Below, in pieces: positions 1 through 8,964 of a stretch of DNA of 21,437 bases (its first letter is position 1; each line of letters opens with the position of its first letter). The notes under the pieces are model-generated. The model saw only the letters and a program-made list of their open reading frames with translations. It was not told where the DNA came from and made no database searches. This stretch comes from Lentisphaerota bacterium. GTDB taxonomy: Bacteria; Verrucomicrobiota; Kiritimatiellia; RFP12; JAAYLN01. The DNA lies in assembly GCA_012514915.1 (NCBI GenBank), contig JAAYZJ010000450.1, positions 1 to 21,437 of the forward strand. Reading direction: 5' to 3'. The position numbers were made by a program, and so were the translations under genes.

Positions 1-2624
<2,624 letters not shown>

Positions 2625-2628
2625 GGTG

Positions 2629-3819
2629 TCAGGCTTCGGATCGGGACGTGGGCAACGCGTCGAGTATCAGGCGGGCGGCGGCGGCGGCGGCCCCGCCCTT
2701 TCCAAGCAGGGCGTTGACGGCATCGAGGTCGGCCAACGCCTGCGCGCGGATGGCGGGTTGGGTGAGGTAGGCGGCCAGGCCATCGGCCAGTCGCCGGGGG
2801 TTCAGATTGTCTTGCAGGAGCTCGGGCATGACGGTGCGTCCCGAGACGATGTTCGCCAGGCCGACATGCTGCAGCCGGCGGAGCAGCACGCGCAACAGCC
2901 AGTAGCTGACGCGCGACGTGCGGTAGACGAGAATCGTCGGGCAGCGCATCAGGCTGGCCTCCAGCGTGGCCGTGCCCGACGCGACGGCGGCGGCCTCGGC
3001 CTGCCGCAAAACCTCGCGCGCCTGGCCGTCCACAATGGCGAGGCGTGCGGGCAGGCGCGGGCAGCGGGCCAGTTCGGCCTCGATCAGGGCACGCATGCGC
3101 GGGCTTGAGGCCGGCATGATGAAACTGCACGCGCCCGCCTGCTGTTCGAGGAGCACCGCGGCCGCCGCCAGGTCGGCGACGAGCGTCTGGATCTCGTTCC
3201 GCCGGCTGCCGGGCAGCAGGGCGACGCGGTGCCCCTCGCCCCAGGGCAGCGCGGCCTCCGGCTGCGCCAGCGTTGCCAGCGCCTCGTCGACGAGCGGGTG
3301 CCCCGCGTAGACGGGGCGGAGCGGCGTGGGGTCGAAGCAGGCGGGCTCGAAGGGAAAGATGGTGATGAGCTGGTCGATTGTCCGGGCGATCGTGTGGATG
3401 CGGCTGCCGTGCCAGATCCAGACCTGCGGGCAGATGTAGTGGACGGTGCGGATGCCGCACGCATGGGCCCGCGCCGCCAACCGGAGGTTGAAGCCGGGAT
3501 AGTCGATCGTCAACAGCAGGTCGGGCCGCCACTCCTTGGCGATGCGGGCCATCCGCCGCAGCAGCCGCGTGAAGAAGCGGGCGTGGCGCAGCACTTCCAC
3601 GAAGCCGATCACCGCCGTCTGGTCGCAATGGCATTCGGCTTGCAGCCCTGCGGCCAGCATGGCGTCGCCGCCGATGCCCCGGAAGACGATGTCGCGCCGG
3701 GCGCGGGCGCGGAGTTCGCGCATCAGCGCGGCACCGTAGACATCGCCCGACGCCTCACCCGCCACGATCAGCACGCGCAGGGGGGGGAGGGGAGCGGCTG
3801 GTTGCGCCACGGCGCTCAC
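2629..3819 (-). CDS. lpxB: Lipid-A-disaccharide synthase LpxB
   Basis: LpxB (GT19) joins UDP-2,3-diacylglucosamine and lipid X into the lipid A disaccharide at the inner face of the cytoplasmic membrane. The 396-residue product matches the usual 380-400. Family landmarks are AGEASGD (20-26), FRGIGG (46-51), TIDYPGFNLRL (104-114, with the family's conserved Asp at 106), YICPQVWIWH (128-137), ALLPGSRRNEI and SGTATLEASL near the donor site, and LVYRTS. The reading frame continues upstream without a stop, but that part overlaps lpxI and has no LpxB similarity. The GTG at 3819 is chosen because it overlaps the lpxI stop as GTGA and follows an AAGG Shine-Dalgarno at 5 nt. A GTG three codons later is an alternative. 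It is co-transcribed between lpxI and dnaE. Confidence 0.96.
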   Translation of the reverse strand: MSAVAQPAAPLPPLRVLIVAGEASGDVYGAALMRELRARARRDIVFRGIGGDAMLAAGLQAECHCDQTAVIGFVEVLRHARFFTRLLRRMARIAKEWRPDLLLTIDYPGFNLRLAARAHACGIRTVHYICPQVWIWHGSRIHTIARTIDQLITIFPFEPACFDPTPLRPVYAGHPLVDEALATLAQPEAALPWGEGHRVALLPGSRRNEIQTLVADLAAAAVLLEQQAGACSFIMPASSPRMRALIEAELARCPRLPARLAIVDGQAREVLRQAEAAAVASGTATLEASLMRCPTILVYRTSRVSYWLLRVLLRRLQHVGLANIVSGRTVMPELLQDNLNPRRLADGLAAYLTQPAIRAQALADLDAVNALLGKGGAAAAAARLILDALPTSRSEA

Positions 3820-4682
3820 GGGACCTTTCCGTCGGCCGGTGGCCGCGTGGGGGCGGTGGGCAAATCGTGTGCCAGCGAGACGATGGACAAACCGCAGCGG
3901 TTGGCGCCCGCCACGACCTCCTCGCGGTCGAGCAGGAGCGTCCGCCGCGACTGGAACGCCAGCGCGCGGATGCGCGCGCGCCGCAGCACGCGCAGCGTCT
4001 GCGCACCGATGACGGGAATGTCGTAGCGCATGTCGTGGCCGTCGCGGGCGACCTTGACGACGACGGCCCCCGGGCCGCCCAGCCGCGCGCCACGGCGGAT
4101 CGCGGCGTTGGTTCCCTCGAACGCCTCGACGGCGAGCACCATGCCGTGGCGCACGACGACCGTCTGGCCGATATCGGCCACGCCGACGGCACGCGCGGCG
4201 CGCTCGCCGCAGGCGATGTCGGCCAGTTCGCGGGCATCGGGGGCGCGCGCCGTCAGCACACCGGCCGCGGGCAGGTAGTCGTTCATGTAGGTCGAGGCCG
4301 GCAGCACGCGCAGTCCGGCCGCCTCCAGCTCGCGGGCGACCAGGCCGAAGATCGAATGGGCGCTCTTGACGTTGAGGTGGCTCATGAGTTCGCGTGCGCG
4401 GGCATCGAAACGGGTGCGGAACAGAGCCGTGGGGTGGATCTGGCCGGCGAGCATGACGTCGCGGATGCCCAGCCCGTGGATCCAGTCGAATGCCCGCTGC
4501 ACCTCGCCGACGCCGACCTGGAAGCACTCGTCGGCCGTCTGCCGGACGGCCCGGCAGGCCTGGCCGCGCAGGGCCAGGACGGCCAGGCGCCGGACGCCGG
4601 CGGCCCGCGCCCCCTTCGCGACGAGCAGGGGATACTGGCCCGCGCCCGCGATCAGGAGTAGTGCCGGGGAATCGGAAATCAT
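3816..4682 (-). CDS. lpxI: UDP-2,3-diacylglucosamine pyrophosphatase LpxI
   Basis: LpxI (DUF1009) hydrolyses UDP-2,3-diacylglucosamine to lipid X and UMP, replacing LpxH in many bacteria. The 288-residue product has the N-terminal nucleotide-binding start LLLIAGAGQYPLLVAKGAR (8-26), VMLAGQIHP (76-84), LPASTYMNDYLP (127-138), VEAFEGTNAAIRRGA (185-199) and DGHDMRYDIPVIG (214-226). The last segment contains Asp217 and Asp221, probably including the catalytic aspartate known in the Caulobacter enzyme. The product of this step is the LpxB substrate, and lpxB follows directly. The ATG at 4682 is chosen over an upstream in-frame TTG at 4718 because that TTG is part of a -35 element. The message probably starts at or next to this ATG. 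From memory the family more often has EGTD where this protein has EGTN; this needs an alignment. Confidence 0.95.
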   Translation of the reverse strand: MISDSPALLLIAGAGQYPLLVAKGARAAGVRRLAVLALRGQACRAVRQTADECFQVGVGEVQRAFDWIHGLGIRDVMLAGQIHPTALFRTRFDARARELMSHLNVKSAHSIFGLVARELEAAGLRVLPASTYMNDYLPAAGVLTARAPDARELADIACGERAARAVGVADIGQTVVVRHGMVLAVEAFEGTNAAIRRGARLGGPGAVVVKVARDGHDMRYDIPVIGAQTLRVLRRARIRALAFQSRRTLLLDREEVVAGANRCGLSIVSLAHDLPTAPTRPPADGKVP

Positions 4683-4689
4683 GACCGTG

Positions 4690-4718
4690 ATTGTACCGGG
4701 GGAGGGGGGAAATGGCAA
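4690..4718 (-). promoter_or_regulatory. Predicted sigma70-type promoter of lpxI-lpxB-dnaE, leaderless
   Basis: Reading the minus strand, TTGCCA (4718-4713) is followed after exactly 17 bp by TACAAT (4695-4690). Each hexamer matches the consensus at five of six positions. Only 7 nt separate the -10 box from the lpxI ATG at 4682, so transcription would begin on or one base before the start codon. There is no Shine-Dalgarno in that gap, consistent with a leaderless message. Confidence 0.72.
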
Positions 4719-4730
4719 GGCGGAGGTGGA

Positions 4731-4815
4731 AGTTCTGGAGTTCTAAAGTTCTGGAGTTCTAAAGTTCTGGAGTTCTAAAGTTCTGGAGTTCTAAAGTTCT
4801 GGAGTTCTAAAGTTC
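4731..4815. repeat. Tandem repeat, 16-bp unit, 5.3 copies
   Basis: The unit AGTTCTGGAGTTCTAA occurs five times in a row without a mismatch (4731-4746, 4747-4762, 4763-4778, 4779-4794, 4795-4810), followed by a partial AGTTC. Each unit is two 8-bp half repeats, AGTTCTGG and AGTTCTAA, so the core AGTTCT recurs every 8 bp. The unit length is not a multiple of three and carries a stop codon on each strand, so it is not coding. It is A+T-richer than its surroundings and begins 12 bp upstream of the lpxI -35 box. Confidence 0.97.
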
Positions 4816-4912
4816 GGGCGTGCGCGGCGGGGGCGACGGGAGGGTCCACCACCTTCAACCGGGGGTGATGGTCGTTGACTGGGGTTGACTGTGGTTGGCC
4901 ATGCGATCCGCG

Positions 4913-4941
4913 TTTCCAAATTCCTCAATAACCGGTATGAT
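4913..4941 (+). promoter_or_regulatory. Possible promoter of the phosphofructokinase operon
   Basis: TTTCCA (4913-4918) is followed after 17 bp by TATGAT (4936-4941). The -10 box matches consensus at five positions and the -35 at four. Transcription would start near 4948, leaving a leader of about 37 nt that contains the AGGGGAG Shine-Dalgarno. The 10-bp direct repeats at 4874-4898 lie just upstream, where an activator could bind. Confidence 0.45.
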
Positions 4942-4984
4942 GACGCTATCGCCGGCAAGAGTGCGGCGAGGGGAGATGGACACA

Positions 4985-6190
4985 ATGAACGCGAAACGAT
5001 TCGGCAATTTACTGATCGCCCAGAGCGGCGGTCCCACCATGGTCATCAATCAAAGCCTGATCGGTGTCGTGGCCGCCGCGCTGGACCTCCAGGAAGTCGG
5101 CAAGATCTATGGCGCGCGTCACGGCATCGAGGGGATCCTCGGCGAGGATCTCGTTGATTTCCGCCGCGAGTCGCGCCGGCATCTCGAACAGGTGGCGCAG
5201 ACACCCTCCGCGGCACTCGGTTCGGTGCGGCGCAAGCCGTCGCCCGAGGACTGCACGGCCATTTTCGAGGTGCTGCGCCGGCGCGAGGTGCGCGGGTTCT
5301 TCTACATCGGCGGCAACGACTCGGCCGAAACGGTTCAGATCATCGATCAGGCCGCCCGGCGCGCGAAACATGATCTCGTCTGTTTCCACATTCCGAAGAC
5401 GATCGACAACGACCTCCGCGCCAACGACCATACGCCCGGCTACGGCAGCGCCGCCCGCTTCGTCGCCTGCGCCCTGATGGGCGACGACCTCGACAACCGC
5501 GCGCTCGGCGGGGTGAAGATCGATGTGATCATGGGTCGGCACGCCGGTTTCCTGACGGCCGCTTCGGCCCTGGCGCGGACAGCCCCCGACGATGGTCCAC
5601 ACTTGATCTACCTGCCCGAACGACCGTTCGATCCCGACCGCTTCGTAGTCGATGTCCAGGGTGTGGTGGCCCGCCTCGGGCGCTGTGTCGTGGCCGTTTC
5701 GGAGGGGATTGTCGATGCGGACGGGCAGCCGATCGCCGCCCGCTTCTCGCAGGAGCGCGATTCGCACGGCAATGTCCAGCTCAGCGGCACCGGCGCCCTG
5801 GGGGACTTGCTGGCGGGCTGGATTCGGGAACAGGGCGGCATCCGGCGGGTCCGGGCCGACACGTTCGGTTACCTGCAGCGGACCTTTCCTGGCATGGTAT
5901 CGACGGTCGATGCGCGCGAGGCGCGCGCCGTCGGCAAGGCGGCCTTGCAGGCCGCCCTGGGAAGACGGTGGACGAGCGGCTCCATCGCCATCAAGCGCCA
6001 GGCAGGGAAGCGGTACGGCGTGACGTTCGAGGTGGTGCCGATCGGACGGGTGGCCCGCCGCACGCGATCCATGCCCGCCGCCTTCATCAACCGGGCCGGC
6101 AATGATGTGACGCCGGCCTTTGTCGACTACGCCCGTCCGCTGGTGGGCGAACTCCCGGTCAAGGCGCTGCTTCAGGCGGAGCGGGCGTGA
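4985..6190 (+). CDS. 6-phosphofructokinase, probably pyrophosphate-dependent
   Basis: This enzyme phosphorylates fructose 6-phosphate to fructose 1,6-bisphosphate in glycolysis. The 401-residue product has the family's N-terminal loop AQSGGPTMVINQSL (12-25), FYIGGNDS (106-113), IPKTIDNDL (136-144), PGYGSAARF (151-159) and MGRHAGFL. Lys138 in PKTIDND, and Asp112 after the GGN where ATP enzymes have Gly, are the two positions that mark PPi-dependent enzymes. The reaction is then reversible and saves ATP. The ATG at 4985 lies 9 nt after AGGGGAG; the in-frame ATG at 4976 abuts that site and is less likely. The stop overlaps the start of the methyltransferase gene (TGATG). Family assignment is firm; phosphoryl donor is inferred from the two marker residues. 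Confidence 0.93.
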   Translation: MNAKRFGNLLIAQSGGPTMVINQSLIGVVAAALDLQEVGKIYGARHGIEGILGEDLVDFRRESRRHLEQVAQTPSAALGSVRRKPSPEDCTAIFEVLRRREVRGFFYIGGNDSAETVQIIDQAARRAKHDLVCFHIPKTIDNDLRANDHTPGYGSAARFVACALMGDDLDNRALGGVKIDVIMGRHAGFLTAASALARTAPDDGPHLIYLPERPFDPDRFVVDVQGVVARLGRCVVAVSEGIVDADGQPIAARFSQERDSHGNVQLSGTGALGDLLAGWIREQGGIRRVRADTFGYLQRTFPGMVSTVDAREARAVGKAALQAALGRRWTSGSIAIKRQAGKRYGVTFEVVPIGRVARRTRSMPAAFINRAGNDVTPAFVDYARPLVGELPVKALLQAERA

Positions 6191-7236
6191 TGAACGCAGC
6201 GCATGCATCCCCCGGCGGCGCACTGGACGGCCCGCAGATCGTGTCGCTGGCCAGCGCCTATTATGGATCGGCCACCCTGTTCGCCGCGCTGGATTGCGGG
6301 GTTTTCGCGCAGGTGGAGCAACAGCCGGGGGCGTCGGCCGGCGATCTGGCGCGGGCGTTGTCGGTCGACCGCCGCGGGTTGCGCCTGCTGCTGGACGGCT
6401 GTGTGGCGCTCGGGCTGCTGGAGTTGACGGGGGACGGTTATCGCAATACGGCGGCCGGTGCCGAGATGCTGGTGCCGGGCGCGTCCCGCGACCTGACCCG
6501 GGCGATCCGCTACAACCAGGATGTGTATGCCGCCTGGGGGCGGCTGGTCAGTTTGGTGCGCACGGGACGGCCGGTCGAAGCGCCGGAAACCCATCTTGGA
6601 GCCGACCCGGAGCGAACCCGGCGGTTTGTACAGGCGATGCACGGCCGAGCCCTGGGGATCGGCCGCGCCGTCGTGCCGATGCTCGAGTTGGGCGGCCTGC
6701 GGCGTCTCCTCGATGTCGGCGGCGGCCCGGGGACCTACTCGATGCTGATGGCCCAGGCGGCCGAAGGGCTCGCCTGCACCGTGCTCGACCTGCCGGGCAT
6801 CCTCGCGGTCGCCCGCGAATTGATCGACGAGGCCGGCCTGGCGCAACGGGTGGCAACCCTGGCCGGCGACTACCACACCACGCCGTTTCCCGGCGGCCAG
6901 GACGCCGTTGTTTTTTTCGGCGTCCTGCACCAGGAGCCGCCGGAGACCATCGTGGTCCTGTTGCAGCGGGCCTATGAGGCGCTGCGGCCGGGAGGTGTCA
7001 TCCACGTGCTCGACCTGATGACCGACCCCACGCACACCCAACCACCGTTTTCGGCGCTCTTCGCCATCAACATGGCATTGACGACGGAGCATGGGTGGGT
7101 CTTCGCCGAGAGCGAACTGACGGGGTGGATGGCGCAAGCGGGCTTCGTGTCCATCCGCGGCCGTCCCGTGCCGCCACCGATGCCGCACACGCTCGTGTCG
7201 GCACGCAAGCCCGACGCCTTGGGAAGGGGGGGCTGA
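6190..7236 (+). CDS. SAM-dependent O-methyltransferase, family 2 type
   Basis: A 348-residue methyltransferase of the two-domain type seen in plant O-methyltransferases and bacterial CrtF/TcmN-like enzymes. Residues 1-110 form a winged-helix dimerisation domain (SVDRRGLRLLLDGCVALGLL is typical). The Rossmann domain has the SAM loop LLDVGGGPG (DVGGGPG at 175-181), VLDLPGILAVARE as acidic motif, GDYHTTPFPGGQDAVVFF, and EALRPGGVIHVLDLM. The usual catalytic-base segment reads VLHQEPPE, with a His available. The substrate cannot be told from the sequence. The ATG at 6190 overlaps the phosphofructokinase stop and has CGGAG upstream; a GTG one codon earlier is possible. It shares a transcript with a glycolytic enzyme and a rhomboid protease, an unusual pairing with no obvious pathway. 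Confidence 0.87.
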   Translation: MNAAHASPGGALDGPQIVSLASAYYGSATLFAALDCGVFAQVEQQPGASAGDLARALSVDRRGLRLLLDGCVALGLLELTGDGYRNTAAGAEMLVPGASRDLTRAIRYNQDVYAAWGRLVSLVRTGRPVEAPETHLGADPERTRRFVQAMHGRALGIGRAVVPMLELGGLRRLLDVGGGPGTYSMLMAQAAEGLACTVLDLPGILAVARELIDEAGLAQRVATLAGDYHTTPFPGGQDAVVFFGVLHQEPPETIVVLLQRAYEALRPGGVIHVLDLMTDPTHTQPPFSALFAINMALTTEHGWVFAESELTGWMAQAGFVSIRGRPVPPPMPHTLVSARKPDALGRGG

Positions 7237-8024
7237 TGGGGCCAATCTGGCGCCGCCGGTGGTCCGAGCGTCCGCTCTGGCTGCACTTCAGTCCCGCGGT
7301 TCTCGTGATCGCGTCGATCTGCCTGGCCGTCTACTGTGTGCAGTGGGTGACGATGGGGCTGGAGTTTCCCGACGGGTACCGCTTCGGCAGCCTGCTCAAC
7401 TTCGTCTTCGGCCTGCATTGGCCGCTGCTGCGCGAAGGCTGCTTCTGGCAGCCGGTCACCTACGGTTTTCTGCACGGGTCGTGGCTGCATCTCGCCCTCA
7501 ACCTGGCGACGCTCCTTTTTTTCGGATCGGCGGTCGAGCATCTGACGGGCACCCGCCGCTTCTGGACGCTATATCTGGCGAGCGGCATGATTGGCGGCCT
7601 GGGCTGGATGGTCTTCAACTGGCTGGAGCCCGGCTTCTGGCTCGCGGTGCAGCGCCTGCCGGGATCCATCTGGGTGCCGCTGGCGCAGCGCTGGGCCGAG
7701 CAGCAGCCGATCGGCGAATTCGGCGTCTGCGTGGGGGCCTCCGCGTCGGTCTTCGGCTTGATCGGCGCCTACGCGGCGCTCGCGCCACGGCGCGAGCTCC
7801 TGCTGCTCGTTTTTTTCGTGATTCCCCTGCGGATGCAGGCCCGCACACTGGCGCTGCTGCTGATGCTGGCGACGGTGGTGCAATTGGTGGCGGGGTGGGG
7901 GCAGATTGCCTACGCCGCCCACCTGGTCGGGGGGCTGGCCGGCTATCTGCTCGCGCGCCGCTGGCGGCGGAGTCTCTGGTCCTGGTCGCGGGTTCCGGCC
8001 GGGGCTACTGAACCGCGATGGTGA
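7236..8024 (+). CDS. Rhomboid family intramembrane serine protease
   Basis: This is a membrane protease that cuts transmembrane segments. The 262-residue protein has a first membrane segment at about 20-40, a loop, then FLHGSWLHLALNL (78-90), which carries the conserved His85 and oxyanion Asn89. The GASASVFG motif (167-174) has the nucleophile Ser169, and AAHLVGGLAGYLLA (227-240) has catalytic His229. All residues needed for activity are present. An insertion rich in Trp and Pro (130-160) separates the middle helices. The start overlaps the methyltransferase stop (TGATG) and follows a G-rich Shine-Dalgarno. The last 20 bp overlap the end of the convergent gene on the other strand. The substrate is unknown. 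Confidence 0.93.
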   Translation: MGPIWRRRWSERPLWLHFSPAVLVIASICLAVYCVQWVTMGLEFPDGYRFGSLLNFVFGLHWPLLREGCFWQPVTYGFLHGSWLHLALNLATLLFFGSAVEHLTGTRRFWTLYLASGMIGGLGWMVFNWLEPGFWLAVQRLPGSIWVPLAQRWAEQQPIGEFGVCVGASASVFGLIGAYAALAPRRELLLLVFFVIPLRMQARTLALLLMLATVVQLVAGWGQIAYAAHLVGGLAGYLLARRWRRSLWSWSRVPAGATEPRW

Positions 8025-8880
8025 AGCCACGCCACTTGCTGTCGGCATCCCGCAAATGCCAGATCATGTGGTAGCCATGATGCGGCGCGTAGGCGGGGTA
8101 GTGGCGGAAATAGGCACCGACAGCTTTCTTATCCTCCCCTTCGCTGCTGATCGTCACCGTGCGCTTGCCCCAGGGGCCCTGCGCCTGCAACTCGCGCGCG
8201 CCGATGGTTCCGGCTTCGAGACCGACGGCGCGATGGTAGGGCACCTCAAGCTTCTCCCTGTCGGTCTTGGTGAGCCGGAACTTCCAGCCCGGCATCAGCC
8301 TGGCTTGCTCGTCGAGCGGCAGCGTGTCGGGAATCCGCAGGCGGTTGACTTCGGCGACGCAGGCGAACCGCGTGCGGTATGACTGGCTCTTGGGGTCGCG
8401 GAACTTGCACTGGATCGTGGCCTTGTTGGCCTGAAAGGAAATCTGGCAGTCGAAGTCGACATCGTCCTCCAGCTTACCCTGCAAGCGGATTTTAGAGGCG
8501 CGCAGGGTGGGCGGGGGCGGGTTCTTGAGCGCAACCACCCGTCGCGCGACATTGGGATTCCGTTTGTTGGCCAGCCGCGGGTCGGTGTAGGAGGCGCCGA
8601 AACGGAATTCAACGGCCGCTCCGGCGTTGGTGCCGTTGTCGATCGGCTGGACGAAGAGCGTGAGGTTGGTGCGCAGCGTGGCGACGAACTGCGGGCACTG
8701 GTAGACGGCGTTGACCCCCTCCCAGGGGCCATCGGCATACCCGGCCAGCCGGGGGCCCTCCGCCGGGATGATCGCGCCCGTCTGGCGGGAGGCGGTCAGC
8801 GAGGTCTGCGCCAGGCTGCGCCCGGGGCGCGCGCACACTGCGGCGAGAATGAGAATCGTGACAAGGGTACGGACGATCAT
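8005..8880 (-). CDS. Hypothetical exported protein with four cysteines in the mature part
   Basis: I do not recognise a family for this 291-residue protein. It starts with a clear signal peptide: MIVR, a hydrophobic stretch TLVTILILAAVCA, then a signal peptidase I-like site after SLA (about residue 24). The Cys at 16 is not in a good lipobox because Val precedes it. The mature part is beta-rich in appearance and has Cys at 62, 145, 158 and 174, enough for two disulfides, plus a His/Tyr-rich stretch near the C-terminus (260-275). The ATG at 8880 is preceded by AGGAGA at a good distance; longer upstream in-frame starts would bury the signal peptide. It is the last gene after the mutarotase, 84 bp downstream, and converges on the rhomboid gene. 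Periplasmic or outer-surface location is inferred. Confidence 0.8.
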   Translation of the reverse strand: MIVRTLVTILILAAVCARPGRSLAQTSLTASRQTGAIIPAEGPRLAGYADGPWEGVNAVYQCPQFVATLRTNLTLFVQPIDNGTNAGAAVEFRFGASYTDPRLANKRNPNVARRVVALKNPPPPTLRASKIRLQGKLEDDVDFDCQISFQANKATIQCKFRDPKSQSYRTRFACVAEVNRLRIPDTLPLDEQARLMPGWKFRLTKTDREKLEVPYHRAVGLEAGTIGARELQAQGPWGKRTVTISSEGEDKKAVGAYFRHYPAYAPHHGYHMIWHLRDADSKWRGFTIAVQ

Positions 8881-8964
8881 GACGCTTCTCCTGTTGCATA
8901 AGCTGCCAGGGCCGCCGATAGGGATTCCCGCGGGCACCGGGCGGTGCATGGGTTCATGGTGCTT

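Larger units (their letters stand above)
4683..4984. other. Divergent intergenic control region between lpxI and the phosphofructokinase gene
   Basis: These 302 bases hold no gene that I can support. From left to right they contain the lpxI promoter, the 16-bp tandem array, a GC-rich stretch around 4815-4850 with nothing recognisable, two adjacent 10-bp direct repeats (GTTGACTGGG at 4874 and GTTGACTGTG at 4884, then GTTGG), a possible promoter for the phosphofructokinase, and its Shine-Dalgarno (AGGGGAG, 4969-4975). Short open frames across the array are interrupted by stop codons within the repeat unit. Confidence 0.6.

Noticed and set aside
3820..4527. Upstream extension of lpxB to 632 codons as a fusion protein
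   Set aside because: The extension is the other frame of lpxI and has no recognisable domain; the GTGA overlap and Shine-Dalgarno support the GTG at 3819.
4731..4815. CRISPR array
   Set aside because: Repeats are contiguous 16-bp units without spacers and there are no cas genes.
5009..6223. Minus-strand open frame of 404 codons
   Set aside because: Shadow of the phosphofructokinase gene, with no domain or ribosome site.
8818..8880. Lipoprotein signal in the exported protein
   Set aside because: Cys16 is preceded by Val, which signal peptidase II does not normally accept; the SLA site fits signal peptidase I.
8934..8947. Terminator hairpin after the mutarotase gene
   Set aside because: Only a 5-bp stem (GCACC/GGTGC) with no T-run on the minus strand.
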